From the NCBI GenBank assembly GCA_963722665.1, contig CAVRNW010000006.1, positions 1 to 51,367 of the forward strand: a DNA stretch of 51,367 nt. Direction: 5' to 3'. This DNA is from Site-B1 sp963722665 (GTDB lineage: Bacteria > Bacteroidota > Bacteroidia > Flavobacteriales > Flavobacteriaceae). Below, piece by piece: positions 34,310-44,127 of this stretch. Within the stretch, counting starts at the first letter, position 1. Each line of letters opens with the position of its first letter. The notes under the pieces were generated by a model. The model had not been told where the DNA came from and did no database searches. It saw only the letters and a list, made by a program, of their open reading frames with translations. The translations under genes were made by a program, and so were the position numbers.

Positions 34310-36922
34310 CTATTCGATATAACTTTTTGCAGCTAACAAAGCTTCTTTTAAACCATCCGGTTTCTTTCCTCCTGCCGTTGCGAAGAAGGGTTGTCCTCCT
34401 CCACCACCTTGAATATGTTTACCAAGCTCTCTTACTACCTGTCCTGCATTCAAGTTTTTATCCGCTACTAATTCTTTAGAAATGTAGCAGGTTAATAAAG
34501 CCTTACCATCTTGTTCTGATCCAAATAAAAGAAACAAATTAGTAAACCCACTCCCTAAATCGAAGCACAGATCCTTCATCCCGGAAGCATCCAGATCCAC
34601 TTTCTTTGCTAAAAAATTGATGCCATTAATTTCTTTTAATTCATTTTTAAGATCACCTTTTAAGTTTTTGGCTTTATCTTTTAACAATGTTTCTATTTGC
34701 TTCTTTAAACCTGCATTTTCTTCCTGCAGGTTTTGTAAGGCCTTAACCGGTTCTTTAGAATTGTTCAGCAGGTCTCTCATTTCAAAATAAGCCCTGTTAT
34801 TTTCAAAATAGAAATCCTTGACAGCATCATTTGTGATGGCTTCAATACGCCGAATTCCGGCAGCAATAGCACTTTCAGAAACGATCTTGAAATGCCATAT
34901 ATCAGCTGTATTGCTGACATGTGTTCCACCGCATAATTCAACAGATTGACCAAAACGGATCGTGCGAACCGCATCTCCATATTTCTCTCCAAATAAGGCC
35001 ATAGCCCCTTCTTTCATGGCTTGCTCCATAGGCACATTTCTGTTTTCCTGTAAAGGCAATTTACCTTCTATTCGGGCATTGACAAAATTCTCAACATCAC
35101 GCAATTCTTCTACTGTCAGTTTAGCAAAGTGAGAGAAATCAAATCGTAAGGACTTTGAATGCACAGCAGATCCTTTTTGCTCCACATGGTCGCCTAGAAC
35201 CTCTCGTAATGCCTGGTGTAACAAATGCGTTGCAGTGTGATTGCATTGTGTTCTGTATCTTTGTTTAGCGTCAACTACGGCTTTAAATGATTCATTCAAA
35301 TGCTTTGGCAGATTCTTGGAAAAGTGAATGATCACATTGTTCTCTTTTTTGGTGTCAATGATATAGACTACATCTCCGTGGACATCTTCTAAATAGCCTT
35401 TGTCTCCAACCTGACCTCCTCCTTCCGGATAAAAAGGTGTCAAATTAAACACCAACTGAAACAATTCTCCATCTTTTTTGGAGGTCACCTTCCTGTATCG
35501 TGTAATTTTTACCTGAGCTTCAAGGTTATCGTAACCAATAAATTCTTCTTCTGCATCATTAGAAAGAATTGTCCAGTCACCGGTTGACATTTCACTGGCA
35601 GCTCGTGAACGATTCTTCTGTTTTTGCAATTCTTTATTAAATCCTTTTTCATCTAAAGATAATCCCTTCTCATTTAAGATTAGGGCTGTCAGATCTATAG
35701 GAAATCCATAAGTATCATATAATTCAAAGGCTTTTTCTCCTGAAATTGTATCTGATTTACTTTCATCAACAATTCTATTAAGTAAAACCAAGCCCTGATC
35801 TAAAGTTCTTAAAAATGAGGCTTCTTCTTCCTTAATTACATTTTCAATCAATTGTTTTTGACTTTTAAGTTCAGGAAAAGCTTTTCCCATCTTATCACTC
35901 AACACATCAATCAATCGATATATAAATGGTTCTTTTTTATTCAAAAATGTAAAGCCATAGCGTACGGCTCTGCGCAAGATCCTTCTTATCACATAACCGG
36001 CTCCTGTATTACTTGGCAATTGCCCGTCAGCAATTGAAAAAGCCACAGCCCTCAAATGGTCTGCAATCACACGTATAGCAACATCAATATCTTTTGATCT
36101 GCCATAATTTGTATTTGTAATAGTTTCAATTTCTCTTATTATGGGAGTAAATACATCAGTATCATAATTTGACTGTACACCCTGTAAGACCATACAAAGT
36201 CTTTCAAACCCCATTCCTGTATCGATGTGTTTATTTGGCAGGTTTTCAAGTGACCCATTCGCTTTTCTGTTATACTGTATAAACACCAGATTCCATATCT
36301 CTACAACCTGTGGATGATCTTTATTGACCAATTCCCTGCCCGATACCTTTGCCTTTTCTTCATTGGATCTTATATCGACATGGATCTCACTGCAAGGGCC
36401 ACACGGTCCCTGTTCACCCATTTCCCAAAAATTATCTTTTTTATTACCGAATAATATCCTGTCTTCCGGTACTATGGCTTTCCAGAAATTCAAAGCCTCA
36501 TTGTCCATGGAAACATTATCTTCTTTGTCTCCCTCAAAAACAGTCACATATAAGATATCTTTATCTATGCCATAAACTTCTGTAAGTAATTCCCAGGCCC
36601 AGGCGATGGCTTCTTTTTTAAAATAATCACCAAAACTCCAGTTGCCAAGCATTTCAAAAAGTGTATGGTGATAGGTGTCATATCCTACTTCCTCAAGATC
36701 ATTATGCTTGCCCGAAACTCTAAGACACTTTTGAGTATCTGCAATGCGCTTACTCTTAGGTACCGCGTTACCCAAAAAGTATTCCTTAAATGGTGCCATT
36801 CCCGAATTGACAAACATTAAAGTAGGATCATCTTTTAATACCATTGGAGCCGATGGGACAATAAGATGTTGTTTGCTTTTAAAGAATTCTAAAAATTTTG
36901 AGCGTACCTCCTGAGATTTCAT
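34310..36922 (-). CDS. alaS: Alanyl-tRNA synthetase
   Basis: An 870-residue enzyme with all parts of AlaRS. The catalytic core begins with MKSQEVRSKFLEFF and MVLKDDPTLMFVNSGMAPFK. The editing domain has the zinc-binding CNHTATHLLHQALREVLG and CGGTHVSNTADI. The C-terminal C-Ala domain ends with the Gly-rich HIQGGGGGQPFFATAGGK. Length and motifs are complete, with no frame problem. It charges tRNA-Ala and hydrolyses mischarged Ser/Gly-tRNA. The GSCFA gene follows on the same strand. Confidence 0.97.
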   Translation of the reverse strand: MKSQEVRSKFLEFFKSKQHLIVPSAPMVLKDDPTLMFVNSGMAPFKEYFLGNAVPKSKRIADTQKCLRVSGKHNDLEEVGYDTYHHTLFEMLGNWSFGDYFKKEAIAWAWELLTEVYGIDKDILYVTVFEGDKEDNVSMDNEALNFWKAIVPEDRILFGNKKDNFWEMGEQGPCGPCSEIHVDIRSNEEKAKVSGRELVNKDHPQVVEIWNLVFIQYNRKANGSLENLPNKHIDTGMGFERLCMVLQGVQSNYDTDVFTPIIREIETITNTNYGRSKDIDVAIRVIADHLRAVAFSIADGQLPSNTGAGYVIRRILRRAVRYGFTFLNKKEPFIYRLIDVLSDKMGKAFPELKSQKQLIENVIKEEEASFLRTLDQGLVLLNRIVDESKSDTISGEKAFELYDTYGFPIDLTALILNEKGLSLDEKGFNKELQKQKNRSRAASEMSTGDWTILSNDAEEEFIGYDNLEAQVKITRYRKVTSKKDGELFQLVFNLTPFYPEGGGQVGDKGYLEDVHGDVVYIIDTKKENNVIIHFSKNLPKHLNESFKAVVDAKQRYRTQCNHTATHLLHQALREVLGDHVEQKGSAVHSKSLRFDFSHFAKLTVEELRDVENFVNARIEGKLPLQENRNVPMEQAMKEGAMALFGEKYGDAVRTIRFGQSVELCGGTHVSNTADIWHFKIVSESAIAAGIRRIEAITNDAVKDFYFENNRAYFEMRDLLNNSKEPVKALQNLQEENAGLKKQIETLLKDKAKNLKGDLKNELKEINGINFLAKKVDLDASGMKDLCFDLGSGFTNLFLLFGSEQDGKALLTCYISKELVADKNLNAGQVVRELGKHIQGGGGGQPFFATAGGKKPDGLKEALLAAKSYIE

Positions 36923-37225
36923 GTATTTATATTAAATATACCTAATTAACTATGTTGGATCTGTCTGCAATTCTTAGCCTAAATAAACTATAAAATCACA
37001 ACTCATTTTGTAAATAAAATTAAGCTAAGCCAGTTAAATTACTTTTAATGCAAAACAATTTTTATATTTACGCTACAAATCTATTTTAATTCTTGGTTCT
37101 TGTAAACCAGTTTTATGATTATTATCGTAAATAATTATGATAATATTTTTGTAGGTTTGTTCGTTCTCGGTTCGTGACAATTTAAGAATTTCATAATTCT
37201 GTAAGTTGCAAAAATAGATAAATTA
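36923..37225. other. Divergent intergenic region between alaS and the M23 gene
   Basis: This 303-base AT-rich region holds the promoters of both directions. An imperfect inverted repeat (ATTATC...GATAAT) lies near 37117-37146 just before the M23 -7 element. No gene or strong hairpin is evident. Confidence 0.4.
37144..37151 (+). promoter_or_regulatory. -7 element of the M23-MerR-LemA-TPM block
   Basis: TATTTTTG matches TAnnTTTG exactly, 75 bases before the M23 ATG. Confidence 0.45.
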
Positions 37226-38197
37226 ATGAGTAAGATAAAATATTATTACGATTCTGAAACTCTCTCATACAGAAAAATAGAACGTAAAAAACGAAACACC
37301 ATAAAATATGCTTTTGCGTTCCTGTTGGCTTCAGGGTTATTCGGATTTTTATTTGTTTTTATTGCGAGTCAATATATTGAATCTCCTAAGGAAAAAGCTC
37401 TTAAAAGAGAACTAAAGAATATGGAGTTACAATATGTTTTATTAAATAAAAAAATGGCAGAGGCAGAAAAAGTTCTGACCAATGTAGAAGAGAGAGATAA
37501 TAATATTTACAGATTATATTTTGAGGCTAATCCGATTCCGGAAGAACAAAGAAGGGCAGGTTTTGGTGGTATTAACCGTTATAAGGATTTTGAAGGATTT
37601 GACAACTCCAGACTGATCATCGAGTCCAACAAACGAATGGATATCTTACAAAAGCAGATAGTTGTTCAATCAAAGTCTTTGGACGAAATTGCCAAACTTG
37701 CTGAAAATAAAGAAAAATTCCTGGCAACTATACCCGCTATTCAACCGGTTAAAAATGAAGATCTCAAGCGAATGGCTTCGGGATATGGATACAGAAGTGA
37801 TCCGTTCACCAAAGCACGAAAGTTTCATTATGGAATGGATTTCACATCACCAAGAGGAACTCCTATATATGCGACAGGTGATGGTGTTGTGACAAGAGCC
37901 GATAGTAGAGCGGCAGGCTATGGCAACCATATTAGAATAGATCATGGCTATGGTTACGTTAGTTTATATGCTCACTTGTATAAATATAACGTGAAAAAGA
38001 ACCAAAAGGTCAAAAGAGGCGACATCATTGGTTTTGTTGGCAGCACAGGCAGATCTCAGGCACCTCATTTACACTATGAGGTTTTCAAGGATAAGGAGCG
38101 TATCAATCCACTTAATTTCTATTACGGTAGTTTAAGCGCTGATGAATTTAATGAACTGCTACAACGTGCATCAGTTGAAAATCAATCTTTAGATTAA
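37226..38197 (+). CDS. M23 family metallopeptidase with membrane anchor and coiled coil
   Basis: A 323-residue protein. After a basic cytoplasmic start it has one span (AFAFLLASGLFGFLFVFIA, residues 29-47), then a coiled coil (about 55-95: LKRELKNMELQYVLLNKKMAEA-type heptads) and a C-terminal LytM/M23 domain. Zinc ligands are visible in FHYGMDFTSPRGTPIYATGDG (His and Asp) and in APHLHYEVF (HxH). It should cut peptide crosslinks in peptidoglycan or act as an activator of such enzymes. It is the first gene of a five-gene block with only 1-21 base gaps (next: MerR, LemA, two TPM proteins). Confidence 0.92.
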   Translation: MSKIKYYYDSETLSYRKIERKKRNTIKYAFAFLLASGLFGFLFVFIASQYIESPKEKALKRELKNMELQYVLLNKKMAEAEKVLTNVEERDNNIYRLYFEANPIPEEQRRAGFGGINRYKDFEGFDNSRLIIESNKRMDILQKQIVVQSKSLDEIAKLAENKEKFLATIPAIQPVKNEDLKRMASGYGYRSDPFTKARKFHYGMDFTSPRGTPIYATGDGVVTRADSRAAGYGNHIRIDHGYGYVSLYAHLYKYNVKKNQKVKRGDIIGFVGSTGRSQAPHLHYEVFKDKERINPLNFYYGSLSADEFNELLQRASVENQSLD

Positions 38198-38198
38198 T

Positions 38199-38528
38199 AT
38201 GCATATTGATTTACCAGAAAAACGTTATTACAACATAGGCGAAGTAGCCAAGGCATTTGATGTCAATACTTCATTAATTCGTTTTTGGGAGAAGGAATTC
38301 GATGTTCTAAAACCAAAAAAGAATGCAAAAGGTAATAGAAAATTCACACCGGAAGATATTAAAAATCTTCAGTTCATTTATCATCTTGTCAAGGAACGCG
38401 GTTTTACTTTAGAAGGAGCCAAAACACACCTAAAAGAAGAAAAGCATAAAGCACTAAATAATTTTGAGATTATTCGTAAATTAGAAACTATCAAAAACCA
38501 ACTGATCAAAATAAAACAACAACTCTAA
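38199..38528 (+). CDS. MerR-family transcriptional regulator
   Basis: A 109-residue protein with the winged helix-turn-helix of MerR: YYNIGEVAKAFDVNTSLIRFWEKEFDVL (residues 10-37) and NRKFTPEDIKNLQFIYHLV. A short helix (residues 70-108) would form the dimer coil. No effector domain or metal-binding cysteines follow. It starts one base after the M23 stop, so it is co-transcribed. It may autoregulate this block. Confidence 0.9.
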   Translation: MHIDLPEKRYYNIGEVAKAFDVNTSLIRFWEKEFDVLKPKKNAKGNRKFTPEDIKNLQFIYHLVKERGFTLEGAKTHLKEEKHKALNNFEIIRKLETIKNQLIKIKQQL

Positions 38529-38541
38529 AAAAACTAACAAA

Positions 38542-39141
38542 ATGAAAAAATGGCTTATTCCATTAATTATTATCGCTGTAATTGTTTTTGCAATTTACAA
38601 CTGGGCAGTTGGATTTAACAATAATGCTGTTACTTACGAGGCGAATGCTAAAACTGCATGGTCTAACGTAGAAAGTTCCTATCAACGTAGAAATGACCTT
38701 ATCGGAAATTTAGTTAAAACAGTTCAGGGAGCAGCCGATTTTGAAAAATCCACGCTAACAGCGGTCATTGAAGCACGTGCTAAAGCCACATCAACTACAA
38801 TTGACCCTACAAATCTTACCCCTGAAAATATGGCTGCTTTTCAAGAAGCTCAAAGTGGTTTAAGCGGAGCTTTATCCAGATTACTGGTAACCGTTGAAGC
38901 CTATCCGGAATTAAAGGCCAATCAAAATTTCATGGATCTTCAAAACCAGTTGGAAGGCACAGAGAATAGAATTAATGTTTCCAGAGACAGGTACAATGAA
39001 GCGGTAAATATCTATGATATTTACACCACAAAATTTCCCGGCAAACTCTTGGCAGGATTATTCGGGTTTAAAGAAATGCCACGATATAAATCAGATCCTG
39101 GTTCAGAGAAAGCACCAGATATAGAATTCGATTTTAAATAG
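38542..39141 (+). CDS. LemA family protein
   Basis: A 199-residue protein with one N-terminal span (LIPLIIIAVIVFAIYNWAV) and the LemA helical domain: VESSYQRRNDLIGNLVKTVQGAADFEKSTL, then LLVTVEAYPELKANQNFMDLQNQLEGTENRI. The C-terminus is FPGKLLAGLFGFKEMPRY. Neighbouring TPM genes are the usual company of LemA. The role is not established. Confidence 0.93.
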   Translation: MKKWLIPLIIIAVIVFAIYNWAVGFNNNAVTYEANAKTAWSNVESSYQRRNDLIGNLVKTVQGAADFEKSTLTAVIEARAKATSTTIDPTNLTPENMAAFQEAQSGLSGALSRLLVTVEAYPELKANQNFMDLQNQLEGTENRINVSRDRYNEAVNIYDIYTTKFPGKLLAGLFGFKEMPRYKSDPGSEKAPDIEFDFK

Positions 39142-39162
39142 AATCATTTAATTAAGAGCGTC

Positions 39163-39600
39163 ATGTCAAATGTAGAAGATTTCTTGACCCATAAGGAGGA
39201 ACAAGAGATCATTCAGGCTATTCGTCAAGCTGAACAAAATACATCAGGAGAAATTCGTGTTCATATAGAAAGGACATCTGCTAAAGATATTTTTGATCGT
39301 GCTTTGGAAGTTTTTCATTTACTAAAAATGGACAATACCAAGCTTCAAAATGGTGTACTTATTTATGTTGCAATTGATGATAAGAATTTTGTGATCTATG
39401 GTGATAAAGGTATAAATGAAATTGTTGGAACAGACTTTTGGAATTCTACCAAGGACGTTATGGTCTCACACTTTAAAAATGGTGATTTCAAGCAAGGGTT
39501 AATAGAAGGTGTATTAAAGGCAGGAAAAGAGCTGGAAACTCATTTTCCATGGGATCATGGCGATAAGAACGAATTACCGGACAACATATCAAAAGGGTAG
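39163..39600 (+). CDS. TPM (TLP18.3/Psb32) domain protein without signal peptide
   Basis: A 145-residue protein that is all TPM domain: AIRQAEQNTSGEIRVHIERT, LQNGVLIYVAIDDKNFVIYGDKGI and HFKNGDFKQGLIEGVLKAGKEL. No signal peptide or membrane span is visible, so this copy seems cytoplasmic or peripheral, in contrast to the next gene. It lies 21 bases after lemA. Confidence 0.9.
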   Translation: MSNVEDFLTHKEEQEIIQAIRQAEQNTSGEIRVHIERTSAKDIFDRALEVFHLLKMDNTKLQNGVLIYVAIDDKNFVIYGDKGINEIVGTDFWNSTKDVMVSHFKNGDFKQGLIEGVLKAGKELETHFPWDHGDKNELPDNISKG

Positions 39601-39615
39601 ATTTCAGTAAACAGT

Positions 39616-40467
39616 ATGCAGTATTCAATGAGAAGTGAACTATTCAATTTAATATTAAAAAGGGCTTTTAAAACAAAAGTTCTGTTTATGTTTATTGTCT
39701 TGCTTTCATCCCAAATAAGTATTGCTCAATTTAAAATTCCTGAAAAACCAGACTTTCAAACCAGTGTTTACGATTATTATAATCTATTATCTGCTGATGA
39801 AAAAAGCAATTTAGAAGAAAAGCTCGTCAGGTATTCTGATACCACTTCAACCCAAATTGTGGTTGCTATAATCAGTTCCACCGAAGGTGAATATATCAAT
39901 TACCTGGCTACAACCTGGGCCGAAAAATGGGGAATTGGACAAGCTAAGGAAGACAATGGCGTATTCATACTTTTAGCAAGAGATGACCGAAAAATAAATA
40001 TTAGCACCGGTTTTGGAGTTGAACATTTGCTAACTGATAAAATGTGCAGCCAGATAATTAACAGAGATATCATCCCATATTTCAAACAAGACGATTATTA
40101 TGGAGGATTGAATAATGGAGCCGATTCGGTCTTTAGAGTATTAACTGGTGAATATCAGGGCACAAGGCAATCTGATAATGGAGATTTTCCAGTGATTGTT
40201 GTCATTTTTCTAATCATTATTTTTATTATTTTCATTATCGCCATTGCAAAAAGCAGAGGCGGTGGCGGTGGAAACCGGAGATATCGGTCTAACACCGATG
40301 ATATTCTGGAAGCCATTATACTAAGCAAAATGGGTAAAGGAAGCTTCGGAAGAAAATCAGGCGGATTTGGCGGCTGGAGTGGTGGAAGTTCTTCAGGTGG
40401 CGGCGGATTTGGAGGCGGCTTCGGTGGTGGCAGTTTTGGAGGAGGAGGAGCTTCAGGAGGATGGTAA
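39616..40467 (+). CDS. TPM domain protein with signal peptide, membrane span and Gly-rich tail
   Basis: A protein of about 283 residues. An N-terminal signal (VLFMFIVLLSSQISIAQ) is followed by a TPM domain (YDYYNLLSADEKSNLEEKLV, VVAIISSTEGE, GVFILLARDDRKINISTGFG). A membrane span (FPVIVVIFLIIIFIIFIIAIA) and a long Gly/Ser-rich cytoplasmic or surface tail (GFGGGFGGGSFGGGGASGGW) follow. This matches the usual arrangement of the second TPM gene after lemA. Several Met codons precede the signal (39616, 39628, 39688), so the exact start is uncertain. The stop codon overlaps the heptamer repeat. Confidence 0.88.
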   Translation: MQYSMRSELFNLILKRAFKTKVLFMFIVLLSSQISIAQFKIPEKPDFQTSVYDYYNLLSADEKSNLEEKLVRYSDTTSTQIVVAIISSTEGEYINYLATTWAEKWGIGQAKEDNGVFILLARDDRKINISTGFGVEHLLTDKMCSQIINRDIIPYFKQDDYYGGLNNGADSVFRVLTGEYQGTRQSDNGDFPVIVVIFLIIIFIIFIIAIAKSRGGGGGNRRYRSNTDDILEAIILSKMGKGSFGRKSGGFGGWSGGSSSGGGGFGGGFGGGSFGGGGASGGW

Positions 40468-40557
40468 ATCGTGATTCGTAACCCGTGATTCGTAATTCGT
40501 GATTCGTGATTCGTAATTCGTAAATCGTAAATCGTAAATCGTAAATCGTAAATCGAA
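40467..40557. repeat. Heptanucleotide tandem repeat, 13 units
   Basis: Thirteen consecutive 7-base units, mostly ATTCGTA, ATTCGTG or AATCGTA, with one degenerate unit (ACCCGTG) near the start. The last five full units are identical (AATCGTA), a sign of recent slippage or expansion. The tract begins inside the stop codon of the TPM gene and ends next to the native stop of der, between convergent genes. Confidence 0.9.
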
Positions 40558-40558
40558 A

Positions 40559-41864
40559 TTATTTCTTCCTCATATACACACTAATAGGCACTGCCATTAA
40601 AATCAAAGTGTTGCCTCAGTTTATTCTCTAAAAATCGTTTATAAGGATCCTTAACATACTGCGGGAGATTACAGAAAAATGCAAATTGCGGTTGCGGCGT
40701 AGGCAATTGCATGATATATTTGATCTTTACATACTTTCCTTTGTATGCCGGAGGCGTATTGTTTTCAACTATGGGCAACATGATGTCATTAAGCACACTT
40801 GTCTTTATTTTTTTGCTTCGGTTTTTATAAACGTCAACAGCGGTTTCTATCGCTTTAAAAATACGTTGCTTTGTAAGAGTTGAAATAAATATAATCGGAA
40901 CGTCTGTAAAAGGTTCTATTTGCTCTTTTATTTCCTTTTCAAACTCCTTTGTGGTCTTATGATCTTTTTCAACCAGGTCCCATTTATTGACAAGAATGAC
41001 AATTCCTTTCCTGTTGCGTTCGGCCAACCAGAAAATATTCTGGACCTGACCGTCAAAGCTTCGTGTTGCATCTACTACCAAAAGGCAAACATCACAATGC
41101 TCAATTGCCCGCACACTACGCATCACCGAATAGAATTCCAGATCTTCCTTGACCTTAGATTTTCTTCTTATTCCGGCCGTATCCACCAAATTGAATTCAA
41201 ATCCAAACCGGTTGTATTTGGTATCAATAGAGTCTCTGGTGGTACCGGCTATATCGGTCACAATATATCGGTCCTCACCTATCAACGCATTTATGAACGA
41301 CGATTTTCCCGCATTGGGACGTCCTACGACTGCAAACCGAGGTAACACCTCTTCCTTAACTTCTTCCTTTACCGGCAAGGCTTCAACCAAAGCATCCAGC
41401 AGATCGCCTGTTCCGCTTCCACTTATACTCGCAATAGAATAATAATCGCCTAAACCCAAGGAGTAGAATTCCACAGCATCTTCTTCACGTTTATGGTTAT
41501 CTACCTTATTCACAACCAGAAATACAGGTTTATTAACCTTTCGTAGTAATTTAGCAACATCCTCATCCATTCCAGTCACACCATCTTCAACATTGACCAT
41601 AAAAATAATAGCATCGGCTTCATCAATAGCCAATTCAACCTGCTTGTCTATTTCAGCTTCAAATACATCATCACTGCCCAGCACATATCCACCGGTGTCT
41701 ATCAATGAAAATTCCTTACCATTCCAATCACTTTTACCATAATGCCTGTCTCTGGTCACACCGCTGACAGCATCCACTATCGCTTCCCTTCGTTGTATCA
41801 AGCGATTAAAAAAAGTGGATTTACCAACGTTTGGCCTTCCTACTATGGCTACAATATTGCTCAT
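40559..41864 (-). CDS. der: Ribosome-assembly GTPase Der (EngA), frame disrupted at the C-terminus
   Basis: Two GTPase domains in tandem: GRPNVGKSTFFNRL near residue 8 with DTGGY, and GRPNAGKSSFINAL near residue 185 with DTAGIRRK. A C-terminal KH-like domain follows. The uninterrupted frame stops at 40581 after DFNGSAY. If the extra A near 40586 is removed, the protein continues as SAISVYMRKK and stops at 40559, the usual basic family ending. Der promotes 50S subunit assembly and is normally essential. An upstream in-frame start at 41951 lies beyond the promoter element and is rejected. Confidence 0.92.
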
Positions 41865-41881
41865 GGTTCTTAAATTGTTTG

Positions 41882-41889
41882 CAAAGGTA
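41882..41889 (-). promoter_or_regulatory. -7 element of der
   Basis: TACCTTTG on the minus strand is an exact TAnnTTTG match, 17 bases before the ATG at 41864. Confidence 0.55.
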
Positions 41890-41944
41890 GTGTTTACTAT
41901 CTGAAGAAAAAATAGTATTTTAATCTCCATAAATAGAAAACCAT

Positions 41945-42454
41945 ATGCCATTAAGTAATGAAGTTGTTCTTCGGCCTCGGTTTAAAATAGAATTGAACAA
42001 GGACAATGAAACTGTTCTAAAGGATTTTGAGAAAACGAAATCTGACCAAAAGGATTTTATAGTAAGTCGGGTTGATGATCATGTCTTTATAAGATTCCCA
42101 AAAGAAAAACAGCATTTTTGGTCTCCTCAGCTTCATTTGGAGATCAATGAGGTTGATAAAAAATCCAGTTTGCTGCATGGTCTGTTTGGACCAAATCCAA
42201 CAGTCTGGACACTATTTATGTTCCTGCACTTTTTTGTCGCGGTTGTGTTTATTGGTTTTGGAGCCTGGGGGTATGCTAATTGGTCCCTGGAAAACACTTT
42301 TGGTACTCAAATAGGTGTCATGGTACTGATGATTTTTTGTTGGTTTGCATTGTACTTTGCAGGAAGACTAGGTAAACTAAAAGGTAAAGATGAAATGCAC
42401 CAATTATATAATTTCATGAATAAAAGTCTGAAAATAAAACCAGACCGTATTTAA
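41945..42454 (+). CDS. Two-TM membrane protein of unknown function
   Basis: A 169-residue protein with a polar N-terminal part (residues 1-80, RPRFKIELNKDNETVLKDFE) and two membrane spans (LFMFLHFFVAVVFIGFGAW and IGVMVLMIFCWFALYFAG) separated by a short loop. Homologs beside der in Flavobacteriia are often labelled 'GTP-binding protein', but no GTPase motif is present here, so that label is not supported. It is divergent from der (81 bases between starts) and followed by the SIMPL gene after 42 bases. Confidence 0.65.
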   Translation: MPLSNEVVLRPRFKIELNKDNETVLKDFEKTKSDQKDFIVSRVDDHVFIRFPKEKQHFWSPQLHLEINEVDKKSSLLHGLFGPNPTVWTLFMFLHFFVAVVFIGFGAWGYANWSLENTFGTQIGVMVLMIFCWFALYFAGRLGKLKGKDEMHQLYNFMNKSLKIKPDRI

Positions 42455-42496
42455 TATATATACCAGTTACTAATATTAAAAAATCCATTGATCCTT

Positions 42497-43228
42497 ATGA
42501 AAAATAACCTCACCGCCATCATTTTTGGACTTTCCATTGTCCTTGCAGCCTATCTTTTAGGAAATGCTTTTATGAATAGGAATAATACTGAAGGCAACAT
42601 TTCGGTCACCGGTTTAGGAAAAGCCGATTTCACCTCTGATCTAATTGTCTGGGAAGGATCATTCTCTAAAGAAAGTTTTGATCTGAAGCAGGCTTACAGC
42701 GATTTGGAAAGAGATAAAAAGATTATATCCGACTATTTGACTGCAAAGGGAATCACCGCAGATGAGCTGGTCTTTAATGCCGTAAACAGCATGAAGAATA
42801 CACGCTCAAAATTTACCAACGACGGAAAATATATAGGTGATGAGTTTTTGGGTTATATACTGACCCAATCCTTGCAGATAGAATCCATCGATGTGGAAAA
42901 AGTAGAAAAGATCTCCCGTGAAATCACAGAACTTTTGAATAAAGGCATTCAATTCTATTCACAATCGCCAAGATATTATTATACCAAACTGGCCGACCTA
43001 AAAATCGAAATGATCTCCAAAGCTACTGAAGATGCGAGATTAAGAGCTGAAAAAATTGCTGAGAATTCGGGAGCTAAACTGGATGACCTGATATCGGCAC
43101 AAATGGGGATCTTTCAAATAACCGGTCAAAATTCAAACGAGGATTATTCCTGGGGAGGCACCTATAACACGGCTTCAAAAAAGAAGACCGCCTCTATTAC
43201 CATGAAATTAAATTATGAGGTAGACTAA
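42497..43228 (+). CDS. SIMPL (DUF541) domain protein
   Basis: A 243-residue protein with an N-terminal signal anchor (LTAIIFGLSIVLAAYLLGNAF). The SIMPL domain follows: ISVTGLGKADFTSDLIVWEG near the start, the helix with SDLERDKKIISDYLTAKGI-type spacing, and KATEDARLRAEKIAENSGAKL near the end. SIMPL proteins are envelope-associated with no defined activity. ATG 42497 is chosen over a TTG nine bases upstream. Convergent with era. Confidence 0.88.
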   Translation: MKNNLTAIIFGLSIVLAAYLLGNAFMNRNNTEGNISVTGLGKADFTSDLIVWEGSFSKESFDLKQAYSDLERDKKIISDYLTAKGITADELVFNAVNSMKNTRSKFTNDGKYIGDEFLGYILTQSLQIESIDVEKVEKISREITELLNKGIQFYSQSPRYYYTKLADLKIEMISKATEDARLRAEKIAENSGAKLDDLISAQMGIFQITGQNSNEDYSWGGTYNTASKKKTASITMKLNYEVD

Positions 43229-43231
43229 GGC

Positions 43232-44109
43232 TTATTGATTGTAACCAAAGCGTTTTAACTGCCTTTGATCGCTTCGCCAGTTCTTATTGACCTTCACGTA
43301 TAGTTCAAGATGTACCTGTTTGCCAAAGAATGCCTCCAGGTCCTTTCTGGCTTCCACACCTACTCGTTTAAAGCCGAACCTTTGTGACCGATTATAATGC
43401 CCTTTTGGGTCTCGCGCTCCACCATAATTATAGACCGGATCCTGATTATCTTTTCCTCTTCAAAGAATTCTTCGGTATCTACTTCAACAGCATAAGGAAT
43501 TTCCTTTTTATAATGCATGAGTATCTTTTCACGAATAGCCTCATTCACAAAAAAACGTTCCGGCTTATCTGTTAACTGATCTTTCGGATAAAAAGGCGGT
43601 GATTCCGGTAGCAATTCAATGATCCTGTTAAATACTTCCTTTACATTGAATCCTGTTAGAGCCGATATTGGGAAAAACTCGGCATTAGGGACTTTGTTCT
43701 GCCATAATTCTGCTTGTTCCTCCAGCTGTTCCTGGTTAGAGGTATCAATTTTATTAAGTAATAAGAGTACTGGTATTTTGGAGTTGGTTATCTTATTAAA
43801 AAAGGCTTCATCTTTAAGCTCCTTCTCACCAATTTCAACCATATAGATCAGTACATCTGCATCTTCAAAAGCCGATCTTACAAATCCCATCATGCTTTCC
43901 TGCAGTTCATAAGCCGGTTTTATGATTCCGGGAGTATCTGATAAAATCACCTGAAAATCCTCACCATTCACTATACCCAGGATCCTGTGACGTGTGGTTT
44001 GAGCCTTGGATGTAATAATGGACAGTTTCTCACCAATAAAGGCATTCATGAGGGTAGACTTTCCCACATTAGGATTTCCTATGATATTTACAAAACCTGC
44101 TTTGTGCAT
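43232..44109 (-). CDS. era: Ribosome-assembly GTPase Era, frame disrupted in the KH domain
   Basis: The N-terminal GTPase has GNPNVGKSTLMNAF (residues 11-24), SDTPGI and LLLNKID. The KH domain motif GHKGSAL is followed by a premature stop at 43360. One base seems missing in the TTT/AAA junction at 43367-43372: restoring it reads GSALKRVGVEARKDLEAFFG and KNWRSDQKQLKRFGYNQ, with stop at 43232, giving about 293 residues, the family length. Era binds 16S rRNA via the KH domain and is usually essential, so a sequence error is more likely than loss. Preceded by a -7 element. Confidence 0.92.
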
Positions 44110-44127
44110 CCAATATTAATTAGAAAG

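Noticed and set aside
40467..40557. Repeat array considered as a CRISPR
   Set aside because: The unit is only 7 bases with no spacers, and no cas genes are nearby.
40920..41345. Long open frame opposite der
   Set aside because: It is antisense to the conserved second GTPase domain and has no start context.
41945..42454. GTP-binding function for the two-TM protein
   Set aside because: No P-loop or other GTPase motif is present in the sequence.
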